Origin: Proteromonas lacertae
Lineage: Eukaryota; Sar; Bigyra; Opalinata; Proteromonadidae
DNA: 64,000 nt
Direction of reading: 5' to 3'
Assembly (NCBI GenBank): GCA_002245135.1
Contig: NGBS01000583.1
Span: 434,001-498,000 of the forward strand
The notes under the pieces were generated by a model that saw only the letters and a program-made list of their open reading frames with translations, did no database searches and had not been told where the DNA came from. Both the position numbers and the translations under genes were made by a program. Of this stretch, positions 23,028-33,886 are shown piece by piece (positions within the stretch are counted from its first letter, which is position 1; every line of letters begins with the position of its first letter).

Positions 23028-25165
23028 ATGTCTGAATATGAATTAATTTTAAAGGGGGATTATGTATCAGCAGTTGATGTATGCAAAGAAAAGTTGGAAA
23101 GCAATAAGAGTAGTGAAGAATTGCAATGTAATCTTGCTTACTGTTATTATAGTATGAATTAAAATAGTAATTATATTTTATTTATAGAGATTGATATGTT
23201 TAGGAAAGCTATTACTACATGTGATACAGTTTTACAGTCTACATCCTAATTCTGCATTTGCTTACAAAATAAAATGTATAAATTTTTTGTTTATTGCTTG
23301 ATAAATAGTACTCACCCTAATCGCTCAAGAAAAGAAAAAGCAATTTGAAGAATGCAAAAATACTGCTTTAAACTGTAGACCAAATAGTGGATTGTTATTA
23401 GTTTGGCAAGAGATTGCTGACATGAAATATCAAGAAGAAAATAATACTATCCCTCCACTTCCTGTTTCAAATTCTACTCCAACACCAACACCAACTCCAG
23501 CAGCAAAGCCATCAAGTAAATCAACAGAACAAAAAGAAAAAATCACATTAAACCAAGCATTTGCAAAACAACAAATCGCAAAGCCAAAGAGTATAATGAC
23601 TGAATTAGAAATGACTCAAAAGATTCAACAAGGAGTTTCACTTGTATAAAATACATTGTTACTATCATTATTTTAAAATAGATAAACACTGGAAGACACA
23701 AAGAAGGTCTTAAAATATTTGATGATTTATTATCTGATGATGAAAACAATGTATTTGCATTAGTAGCTAGAGGGACATGTTTAGCATTATTAAACCAATT
23801 AGATGCAGCAATAACAGATTTTACAAATGCAATTAAAGTGTTTCCAAAGTTACCAGATGCTTATCGTAGAAGAGCTCAATGTTATGGTGCAAAAGGTAAA
23901 GTGGCAGACGCAATAAAAGATTTAAATGAGTATATATTATTATTATTATATATTAATAGAGCTATTAAATTGGAGAATAATGATCAAGATTATGAAACAC
24001 GAGGATCATTTTATTTGCAAAACCAACTACCCGAAAGTGCAAAATTAGATTATGAAAAAGCACTTGAAATAAAACCAACCACACAAAGATACTATGGATT
24101 TGCTACTAGTTTTATAGAAACAGGTGATTTAGATAAAGCAATATCATTATTCAAAGATGGTTTAAAATATGATTGTAAAGATAAAGAGTTATATTACGGA
24201 TTAGGAAGATGTTATCAGACTTTAGGTGATGAAAAGAATGCATTATATTATTATAATAAATCAATAGAATTAGATCAAAGATTTGTTAAAGCATATAACT
24301 TAAAAGCATTGACATTATATGGTTGTGGTAGATTAAATGAAGTTATTAAGAATAATGAAATTGCATTAAAAATACATCCTTTTGATGATTTATATCAGAT
24401 ATTAGGAAATTGTTATTTCTCAATTGGGCATTTGAAAGATGCATATAAAACCTATTCAGATGCGATTAAAGCAGATCCTGCCTCTACTGCATTTTATTTG
24501 AGAGAGTTTGTTGCTCATTGGTCTTATGCTATTAATCTACCATTAAAAGCATTTAATTATGATTCAATGTTGAATGAAAAATTGAAAGAATGTTATAGTA
24601 AAAGAAGACCAGCTAATACAGTTGATTTATCAGAAGTAATCAAGAAACCATCTAAGAATATATCTAACGATTATGTAGAAAATATTAAACTAGAAAGTGA
24701 GTTAATAAAAATAATAGAAAAGATGGATTTTATAGGTAAAATGCTCCAATTGAAATGTAAAGGATTTTTACCAAATCAAAGACAACATAGAATGTGTGCT
24801 TTAGCTGTATATCAAATGTCAAGATATTTAAAAAAACAATTAGAAAAGAATGAAGAACCAGATATTATTGTCTTTTTAGAATTAGGGGTTAGATGGAGGC
24901 AAATTTCTGAACCTTTTGATCCAGTTTGGTGGATTCATAAATTACCCAAAAAATCATTTGAAGAAGGTTATGGATTGAGTACACCCATGTTTCGTGCATT
25001 TAATAAAGTAACCAGATATTATCCATATTATAAGAAAGGAATGGAGTTATTACAGAAATATACTGATGAACAATATCCATTAACTGATAATATGAGATCC
25101 ACTATATTGAATGCAAAGAATGTTACTGAAATATCTAAAACAATGGGAAGAAATATATCATTTTT

Positions 25166-25202
<37 letters not shown>

Positions 25203-25782
25203 TCTTTAATTTCATTTTTACTATTATGTAGCTGTACCATGTTATTCAATTAGAGAACCAGGTTTAACATTTGAATCAACTAGAATCACTTTATCCAGAC
25301 AAGATAATAACCCTGATTATGTAGAATTCGCTATTAGAACTCCAGGTATTCCAAACAGATTTGAAGTAGTAATGAATGAATTGAAATATGTTTGGAGTAA
25401 TTTGATAGAATATATTAAAGCTAAAGATTACCCAAACATATTGAAATGGTCTTATTATTTATTCTTTTATTATGTTGTATTTGCTCCATTAACAAGAGGT
25501 ACTGCTGCTACAGGTTATGTAGTGTTATACTCAGTATTATTAGCAAGTGGAGTCTATTTAAATACACCAATGCAAGAGAATGTGCAATTGGATTGGGAAT
25601 CTATATTTGGACAAAAACCAGATGAATTTTATGAAAGTGGTTAGTGTATATTTATATATATATATTTATTTATATAGAAAGATTACACTATTACTAATTT
25701 ATTAAATGAAATACCAGATGTTGATTTTAATGAATTATCATTAGGAAAGTGTTTAGCTATGCTTAATTATCACAATTTGTAG
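23028..25782 (+). CDS. TTC13: TTC13-family tetratricopeptide protein
   Basis: About 840 residues. The N-terminal two-thirds are TPR repeats (ALYYYNKSIELDQRFVKAYN and similar). The C-terminal third has TTC13-specific sequence (VRWRQISEPFDPVWWIHKLP, PCYSIREPGLTFESTRITL, FAPLTRGTAATGYVVLYSVLL). Several GTAT...TAG introns are used, including a 30-base AT run at 25169-25200. One frame break is needed at 23238, where one extra T separates CAG from CTACATCCTAAT; otherwise TAA at 23247 stops the protein. Near 25640 either a GTTAGT donor with an AAAG acceptor, or a one-base shift at TAG plus a standard intron, joins the last exon. The cellular role of TTC13 is poorly known. Confidence 0.82.
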
Positions 25783-25902
25783 ATTATGGAGTTAAATCAT
25801 TTCATTATTATATATTGTTTTGTATATATGTTTATATAACCCCCCATATGATAATATTTTTATAATATGTAAGAATATAACTATTTAAAAATAATTTCCT
25901 AC

Positions 25903-26336
25903 TTACTGTGATTCTGAGTCTTGTAATATTGGTGTTAATTCGTCTAAGAGTGCCTTTGCTTTAGTATATTGTTCAGTTCCATTAACTTGTTCATTATTGA
26001 CATATTGATCCTATAAATAAAATACATCTTTAACAATCATACCATCACTTCCTTAAAGTCTTGATAAGCACGTTCAAGACGAGCTCTTGCATCAGGAATA
26101 ACTAGATTAGTTTCTGCAACTACATCAGTCTATAACAAAGATATAAGTATGATTATTTCTTTTATTGCATATACTTGTTGTTGAATAGTATGTGCATCAG
26201 CGTTATCTTTCTTCAATTTATCTAATTTTTCTTCTTCTTTTGTTTTTTCTGTGATATACTCTTTCCATTCCTTGTAACATCTATTGCAAATACCATATTT
26301 TAAACGAATGTTCTTTTCTTCTGCTGTTTCTGGCAT
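25903..26336 (-). CDS. TBCA: Tubulin-specific chaperone A (TBCA)
   Basis: 118 residues in three exons, the usual TBCA length. The three-helix bundle is recognisable: LKYGICNRCYKEWKEYI, then EEEKLDKLKKDNADAHTIQQQ, then the family hallmark ETNLVIPDARARLERAYQDF. TBCA captures quasi-native beta-tubulin released by the CCT chaperonin and passes it to cofactors D, E and C. Introns (45 and 32 nt) are GTAT...TAG. It starts divergently from the TIP41 gene only 61 bases away, with a TCAAGC-TATA-GTTTGA inverted repeat between them. Confidence 0.88.
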
Positions 26337-26354
26337 ATTTTCAAATTTAAAAAG

Positions 26355-26370
26355 TCAAGCTATAGTTTGA
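26355..26370. promoter_or_regulatory. Palindromic promoter motif between TBCA and TIP41
   Basis: TCAAGC-TATA-GTTTGA, with one mismatched pair. It sits in a 61-base divergent promoter, 19 bases from the TBCA start and 28 bases from the TIP41 start. It is flanked by an outer AT-rich inverted repeat and followed by AATCGTTTTTT (26379-26388). Confidence 0.6.
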
Positions 26371-26397
26371 ATTTTAAAATCGTTTTTTATTAAAAGA

Positions 26398-27353
26398 TGT
26401 CTTTCCAACATGAAGGATGGAATTTCACAGTAAAAAATGCTCCACCAGCTGATGGTGGTTCTGTATTGTAATTAAATTGTGATATTCTAGTTATCTCAGT
26501 TTATGAGTCAACAAGGTTTCCCAAGTATACCACCGCCTCGTCAAGTGTTTGGAAATAGTTCAATTACTGTATATACTGTTTTATTTATCATGTATATAGT
26601 TGAATTTCCCTCATATGGGTTTTACTTTCACTGTTGATGGATTCAGTTGTTTGAAAAGATGGGCTGTACTTCAGAAAGAGTAAAGATATCTAGTAATTAT
26701 ATTCTATTAATAGGGAAGAAAAAAATACTGGAATTAAAGTTAGTCAAAAAACATATGATGCTACTTATCAGTATTATTAGAATTGATTAAGTATATATAT
26801 AGACAAGATTATGAAGCTGATATTGTAGTAGATAGAAAGATTGTTACAGCTTATTTCAGACAAGCCAAGTTAATTGAAGATAGTCCAAGAATCGGTGAAA
26901 GAGTACCAACACGATTAGAAATACCAAAAGGATTACAGATAAGAAAAGAAGATTTAATTTTCTATGATAATGTTGAATTATACAATGATGACTTACAAGG
27001 TCATGGTAGATGTGATTGTAATGCTAAATTGAGAGTAACTAATCAATTTTTCATTGTACAATTACAATATTTCTTACATGTTGTTGGAGATAGAGTTTTA
27101 TTGAGAGAAGTGCGTTTCTACCATCGATTCAATGATCAGATGATATTACAAGAGACAACTGTACGTGAAGCTACAATTGAAGACTTGAGATGTGTATAAT
27201 TTGATAGTTTTATTTATTGATAAATAGTTTTGTAGATCACATGTTCCAGAAGATCAATTAGCAACTGTAGATGTAGTAAGAGAAGCATTAGATCCCTCAT
27301 TCATTGAAAGAAAAGGAATTGCAGCTGATGTGAGAAAGAATTATGTATTTTAA
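26398..27353 (+). CDS. TIPRL: TIP41-like (TIPRL) regulator of PP2A-type phosphatases
   Basis: About 270 residues in six exons. The N-terminus MSFQHEGWNFTVKNAPP matches the start of TIP41 folds. The core has the family path FPHMGFTFTVDGF, YDATYQQDYEADI, then the signature LIFYDNVELYNDDLQGHG and LRVTNQFFIVQLQYFL. The segment REVRFYHRFNDQMILQETTV corresponds to the conserved region near the end. TIPRL/Tip41 binds catalytic subunits of PP2A-like phosphatases and links to TOR signalling. All introns are short and keep phase, including the one that restores YDATYQQDYEAD. It shares a promoter with TBCA. Confidence 0.86.
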
Positions 27354-27433
27354 AACGATTATTAATTAATTATGTTTTTTAATATTACTTGTTCGATTTA
27401 AAATAGAAAAAAAAAGAAAGATTATAAAATGAA

Positions 27434-28962
27434 TCAGATACCTTCATAAACTTCACATACTATTTATAATATAATATAATATAATATATATATACATCTA
27501 GCTGCAATATTGTCTTTTTCACTACCATAAGTATACTTACTCTTATGATTAAAACAATCTTTGTTTATAATCATTTCACAGATTAATGATATTTGACTAT
27601 TAGTTGTTTCTTTCTTAATAAAAGCAATCATCTTCATCGTCTTCAACATATTGTCCTTCCCTACTAATTCAACTTCATCTTCAATATGGTAAGATAAAAA
27701 CATATTCAAAGCTTTCATTTGTACATCTTCATTCACATCTTGTATTCTTGATAAGAGTAATGGTATAAAGTATTCTTTCTCACATCTGGATGAATTGACT
27801 ATATAATCTAAACATTTACTTCTTATTGCAGATGATTTATCATAATCAGCGATATTTAATAAGTGTCGAAATATGTATTTACTCATACATATCATATCAT
27901 CTTTGTGAAATTGTTGTAAATTCAGTAGTATATCCAATATTTTACTTCTGATAGTTATTGATTTTTCATTTGGTAGAATATGTTCAAAATAAACAAACAC
28001 CAAATCATCAGGAATGAAGAAATTACAGTAATTAATAATATACTCCCTTACTATATATATATATATATATATTATTATTATTATACCATTAACATTATAA
28101 GTCTTATAGAAATGACCCACAAATATAAACGCTGTTCTTGATAGTCGATATTGTAGTCCATTAATAGTGACATATCTCTCATATGTAGTAAAAAACTTCT
28201 CATATAATGTCTGGATTCTTTTACTCTCTTCACTGTGAGTATCTAGTGAAAAGTACTTTAATGTATATTCAGTGAAAAAACTAGTCTATACATATTATTT
28301 ATATTATATACTGCTTGTAAAATCCAATTCTCTCCAAATATACTCCAGTGGTCAAATAACATAATGAACATTTTGATGTAATCCTCAAGTCTTTTGTAGA
28401 ATAACTCATTATTTAACATTATTCTTAAGTATGTAGATAATAATGCGTTCATATATTTCTTTATTTCGTTAGTTTGTGAAGTTTGAGAGAGGATATAGTG
28501 TCCAATCGAGTTGTATAACACCTTTATACCACCATAATAGTCACTTTGGTCATAAAAATCAGGGCAGTTGAATATTTCGGTAGAGAGCACTTCAATAAAC
28601 TGATTCTTTATGTTTTTATCTAATTCGTTGAATTTTTTCTCTACTAAATAGTCAACTTGTAATGAATCAATTTTGCATATATCACACAACAGACACAGAC
28701 CATCTAAACATGTATATCACCAACAAAATACATTGAATTTTGTAATTGGGTGATCTTTTGTTTTTATTCCGACTATAATTGCTATGTTTGATGAATTTGA
28801 AATACTGCTCAATTAAATATGGGAAATCTAGCACACTATACTGAGAAATTGATTTTTCAAATTTCAAAACAGCTATATGAAGTGCATCGTTTGATTCTAG
28901 TGGTTTTGAAAAGCTATGGAATAGTAAAAACCATGTATATACTAGTATATCTCTTTATCCAT
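27434..28962 (-). CDS. HEAT-repeat protein, possibly condensin CAP-G-like
   Basis: About 450 residues in at least five exons with GTAT...TAG introns (for example 28287-28312 and the AT-rich one near 28043-28085). All of it is helical HEAT-type sequence. The stretch SAIRSKCLDYIVNSSRCEKE followed by LLSRIQDVNEDVQMKAL recalls the repeat in condensin subunit 3 (CAP-G), where an Arg-x-x-x-Val after a kinked helix is typical, but the protein is shorter than known CAP-G (about 900 residues). Alternatives are other HEAT adaptors. The start at 28962 (MDKEIYYFSKPL) is inferred through a 28-nt intron. Confidence 0.5.
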
Positions 28963-29323
28963 TGAGTATTTGAAGAAGCAAAAAAATTGCGCCAAGTCAG
29001 GGATCAATATTATAAAGTGAAATTCACATAAGATCCACATTCATATTAATAGTTAGCACATTCTTCATATCCCACAGTGCTAACTTTGACGAAGCAATGA
29101 AAAGATGGTGGGGTATTGGGTATAATCTGCTAGTGTATGTTAATCTATATTTTTTAATATACGCTTCGAACATAGATTTTCTCTATATAAACAAGGAATG
29201 ATGAAAATGAATGTTTCAAAAATATGATCGTTACAAAAATAATAATTTTACTTTTTCTTCACATATAATGAATAAAGCAACAAAATAATAATTTAAATGT
29301 ACACTTAAAGACGATTAAAGCTT
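28963..29323. other. Intergenic stretch with a hairpin; possible small RNA
   Basis: About 360 bases between the HEAT gene start and the HIRA stop. It contains a perfect 9-bp inverted repeat (AGTTAGCAC at 29051-29059 and GTGCTAACT at 29077-29085, loop 17). A locally GC-richer piece follows (29095-29140), and a TATA-like CTATATAAAC lies near 29194. No open frame of note. It could be promoter DNA or a small RNA; I have no family match. Confidence 0.3.
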
Positions 29324-30721
29324 TTAATAATAACTTGGCTTATAAGTTCCACTTGAATCAACATGAACTTTATTCTGTGACAATAGACTATTGTATTCAT
29401 CCATAAATTGTGAAACTAATCTCTGTAAACTTATATTAGTACTTAAAATAGGTAAAACTTCATTATAAAGAAATTCTTTGGTATTTAAACCCATCGATTT
29501 GTAACAATAGACAGAATTTGATTTGCCCAAAAATGAATTACACAAAACGGTAATTCTAGCTTCATCACTATTCTTAGTCAAAAAATCAATATATTTCACC
29601 ATCCAATACTTAAAATCTTCTTTAGAGTTTAATACAATAGAAGATCCTATTTGATTCTCGATATGAACTCTTGTTGATTGCTGAATATCACTATTACTAG
29701 CATTATACAATAATCTAACTAAATCATTACCATTATTCTGAAACTCTCTCAATGGAAATTGTATTTCATTTAATGGTGCTGATGTTGATTGTTGTTGTGA
29801 TATATTTCTATTATTATTGCTATTATTGTCGCTATTATTGTTATTATCATTTCCATTTGTTGATGTTAATGCAACTACAGCTGTAATAGAAGAAGAAGAA
29901 GAAGATGATGATGATGATGAAGTTAATGGTAATGAATGTGAATAAGTTGAATAAAATTCAGATAATAAATAACCACATGAATCCATAGGAGTCCATAGCT
30001 TCATATTTGGATTAAATGCAAAACATCTAATGTTATTATTAATCTTTATAGTAATAACAGGTATTCCACTATTAGTTATAAATGCTCTTAAAATGGTAAT
30101 ATCATTGGGTAATGGAATAGTATCACACATTGATTGTATTACAGAAATTATATCACTTTCACATATTAAATGAAAATCAGATAAATTGTATAATAAACAA
30201 TTACCATTCATTGTCAAACAAAACAGAATTGAGTTAGAATTCAGTGCAAATAGATGTAATGGCGCTGGTAGAATATATGCACCTAAATGAATACCATTAT
30301 CACTATTCAATATATAAAGTGTATTACAATTGTCACAAACACATATATAATTCTTATTAGCAACCATACACATCGCTTGATTTGGTATAAATGACAATTC
30401 TTCCATATTATCCTTGTACAACCTTGTCCTTGAGTTATTATTCAAATCAGTTTGTGCTGTTATTGTGTATAATATATTAGTATTATCACTAAACACACTA
30501 CATGCTAATAATGGAGATGGTTGTATTGGTATTAGTAAGTAAGATGGTCTTTGTGGCTCTACTTCATGTATTTCCATTAATTCATCATTAGTATTACTAT
30601 TTCTTGATTTTCTTCTTCGTTTAGCTTTTCTTTTCTCTGATTCTGCTGGAGTAACTGATGTAGTAGTAATATCTGTAGAATTAGTTGCATTATCATTTTG
30701 ACTTGGAGTTATTTCATCTGA

Positions 30722-30777
<56 letters not shown>

Positions 30778-32816
30778 CTGAATCACTGTTTGTAGGAACT
30801 ATACTAACATCATTACTTTGTGGTTTAGTAATTGATTTTGATTTATTAGTTTTGCTTTTCTTTGTAGAAGGTGATTTGGGTGATTGTGATAATTTCCTTT
30901 TCTGTTTTCTAGTTGGAGATGATTGAGAACCTGATTGTTTTCTGACATTAAATAAATCTAATATTTCATTATCTGAATCACTACTACTATTATTACCTTC
31001 ATTATTAATTTTATCATCTTTTTCTGCTTCTTCTTTCTTCATTTTTTCTTTTTTTACTTTCACTTCTTTATCTTTTTTCTTTTCTTTAACAACATCTTTC
31101 TTTTTCTGTAAAGCTTTTAATCTCTCGATTTCTGTTATTACTCTAGCTGGATTAGCTGGTAAAACATCAGTTGCTTCGGTTGTGAATAATTCAGATGTTT
31201 TAATTGGTTTAATTGATGATACAAATATTGGTTGGATTCTTTTCTTTCCAGATTTTGTTATTGTTTCAATTTGCTTTTGTGTGTTATGAACTATTCGTTT
31301 TTTAGTCTCTTCATCTTCATTTACTGGGTTTTCTTCAGATTGCATCTATTTAAAAAATATAAAATAACATAATACAAATACTTTCTTTCCTTTTTCTCTT
31401 AATTTCAATATATCAATACTTTCAGGTAGATTTCAAACCATTTGCACCTTCTCCTCCACCATTCGTAATTCCAGTTTAATATATTTCCATCACCAATACT
31501 ACTATGAATTGATCCAAAATGGCTAGTAATATACATTTCTTTCTCTCTTGGAGTAAATGGAATTCCTAATTCTTTAGTAGTAAATGACAGTACAATTACT
31601 TCACCAGCTGAACTGAGATGTATAAATTATAACCATTTTCAGCCCAACATACATCAGTTATCCTACTCTTTACTATATTCTTGATAACAACTATAGGTTT
31701 GTCTTTATTAATACACCATACTGATAATGTACTATCACATCCACCCAAAGCACAATAAATAGATATTTTATCAGAATGACCTTTATTATTATTATTATTA
31801 TTATTTCCTTCATCATTATGAAATATCACTGGGTTGTATTCACAAGCTAAAACTGTCTTTTTATTACCCATTAAGAATGAATCTGCTTTCCAAGTCTCTC
31901 TGTTTACTAGAGCTACAGTTTCTTGTTTGTTATGTAATATACACGATATTAACAACTTATTACCGATTGGAGACCAACTTAACCTTCTAGCAGTATCAGA
32001 ATCAGGACTTATATTATCTAATTGTATTTTCTTATGAATATCCCATTTAGAAGTACTCCAAATGATTATTTCTGCTTTATCTGATTGACTGGCAATATAC
32101 TATCAATATATATATATATATATATAATACTCTTCCTAGTGTATCCCAAGCTATTCCCATTACCCATCCAGTATGCCCTTTCAACTCTTTAAACGGAGTA
32201 TTAACAGTTACTCTTTTACAAGCTTCTGAACTTATATTCCATACTTTTACTGTGTTGTCCAGTGATGCTGATGCTATGAAATGGTCATTAGGAGACCATG
32301 TTATATCAATTATATCTATTTGTGATAATATTTTGATTATACCGGTTGAATGACCTGAAAATGTAACAATTGATTCCCAATGTTCTTTATATTGAATAAT
32401 TGATGGATCAATAACTGGGTTTTCAAATGACTGCTTCATCCATATTGATACTACAGATGAACAAGATGCTAGCATTCTATAGAACGAGAATGATTTATCT
32501 AAAATTATACTTCCCTGAATGGGACCATCTTATTGTGCTTATAATAGATGATTCTGATGATAGAACAGATATCAATCGATTTTCTTTTGGTTCTTTATCA
32601 TTGAAAATTGCTTCAGGACTCCATAAATATATGTCGGCTATTTAACATAAAAAATATCGTTGATTCCATACATCCAGAGCAAGTTGCGAGATAAAAAGAT
32701 TGAGGATGAACAGAAAGTGAATATATACTGAACGCTATTGCTATAATAATGACAATTATACGTTTCTTATTGCCTACATCATTATAAAGCCATTCTGGAT
32801 CAACAAGTAACACCAT
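29324..32816 (-). CDS. HIRA: HIRA histone H3.3 chaperone subunit
   Basis: About 1,080 residues. The N-terminal seven-blade WD40 propeller is clear (FSIYSLSVHPQSFYLATCSG, DITWSPNDHFIASASLDNTV, ELKGHTGWVMGIAWDTLGR). A basic/acidic low-complexity centre with a 17-residue poly-Asn run follows. The C-terminal HIRA domain then continues (CDNCNTLYILNSDNGIHLGA, IPVITIKINNNIRCFAFNP). HIRA, with UBN and CABIN, deposits H3.3 outside replication. A 21-nt intron (32741-32761) and other GTAT...TAG introns are used. Frame breaks occur at about 31608-31614 (after NLYIS, before SAGEVIVLSF) and between about 31400 and 31450; these may be sequence errors. The start at 32816 faces NDUFB2. Confidence 0.85.
30719..30778. 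repeat. TTA microsatellite encoding a poly-Asn run
   Basis: About 18 consecutive TTA/ATT units within HIRA, read on the minus strand as AAT codons for a run of asparagines. It lies in the disordered linker between the WD40 and C-terminal domains. Confidence 0.9.
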
Positions 32817-32842
32817 AATTTCGATTTTAGACTTTTCTAAAT

Positions 32843-32859
32843 TCAAGCCTCAAGTTTGA
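32843..32859. promoter_or_regulatory. Palindromic promoter motif between HIRA and NDUFB2
   Basis: TCAAGC-CTCAA-GTTTGA, in a 72-base divergent promoter: 27 bases from the HIRA start and 30 bases from the NDUFB2 start. Confidence 0.6.
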
Positions 32860-32888
32860 ATCCATTCAAGTTTTTTAATTGAAAAACG

Positions 32889-33204
32889 ATGTGGTCCAGA
32901 TTACTAACTCGTGGAATATTTGGTGTGAAGAATACTATACCAAAAACAATGAGAGCTGGAATTAAACGTTTCTCGACAGAAGCAGAACATGCCTCAAAAT
33001 GCGCAACAGAAGAAGCTGCACCTCATTTTCATATCAACAAAACACATAAAATTATTGCTGATGTTATGGGCACTGTAATGTGGTTTTGGATCTTCTATCG
33101 TTGTAAGAAAGATGGTGCTGTAGTTTTTGTATTATTATTCCACATTTTAATTTATCTAGGGATTAAAGAAACCATACTTGGAAGATGCTCCAGAACATGA
33201 GTAA
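32889..33204 (+). CDS. NDUFB2: NDUFB2-like (AGGG) accessory subunit of complex I
   Basis: 92 residues in two exons (intron 33122-33160). An Arg/Lys-rich N-terminus (MWSRLLTRGIFGVKNTIPKT) looks like a mitochondrial import sequence. The core HKIIADVMGTVMWFWIFYRC followed by KKDGA matches the conserved single helix of NDUFB2, the AGGG subunit of the complex I membrane arm. The spliced C-terminus is GLKKPYLEDAPEHE. Its presence points to a conventional aerobic mitochondrion. It shares a promoter with HIRA. Confidence 0.78.
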
Positions 33205-33344
33205 ATTAAGACAGATTTTGATAAAGTCTCAATAGTTATTATTTGATTCATTATAAAATGTTTTAATTGTGGAGAAATATTCAATATAACATAAAATAAT
33301 AAATAAAATAGAGGTAAATTAGACATTTATGTAAAACACACAAA

Positions 33345-33788
33345 TTATTTCTTCTCATGAGAAGTTCTAATAACAAAATAGAACAATATATACAAGTCTT
33401 GGAACATAGTTTTCATGGACAAAGATATTTGATCCAACTCCTTTTGCTGATCAAAATTATGCGTAAAACCTTTTGATTCCCATTTCTTTTCATCAAGTGG
33501 TATTGTTCGATATATACTAAAGTATAAATACAATAGAAATACCTTGATTCTTCTCCTAGATAAAAATCAATTAGTTCTCTCTGCTTCTGTAAAGCAGTAC
33601 TAAATTTTGCTGTCATTTCTTCACAATGCTTCCCTGTATACATATTTAATATAAATAAATATACCAAAAGCTCTAAATTCTCTATTCTTCTTTGCTTCAT
33701 TCAACATTCTAATCCCAGATGACAAATAATTTATAGAGGCAGCCTCAGCAGTAGCATCGTCCAAATCATTCTGGTAGTTCTCATTCAT
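33345..33788 (-). CDS. Small helical protein, function unknown
   Basis: About 128 residues in three exons (introns near 33632 and 33525). The sequence is helical and charged (GIRMLNEAKKNREFRAFGK, EMTAKFSTALQKQRELIDFY). There is no signal peptide, and the C-terminal LYILFYFVIRTSHEKK is only moderately hydrophobic. Start taken as the ATG at 33788 (MNENYQNDLDDATAEAAS). It may be a subunit of a larger complex, but I recognise no family. Confidence 0.55.
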
Positions 33789-33886
33789 CAATTTTTCAGA
33801 TCAAATCAATATTCGAGCTTACCTTATTTTTTTATTAAAATAAAAAATATTTCTCAATTAAAGAATAAACGAACAAAAGATAAATA

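Noticed and set aside
30719-30778. The TTA run as a possible CRISPR-like or satellite array.
   Set aside because: It is a three-base microsatellite coding for Asn in HIRA.
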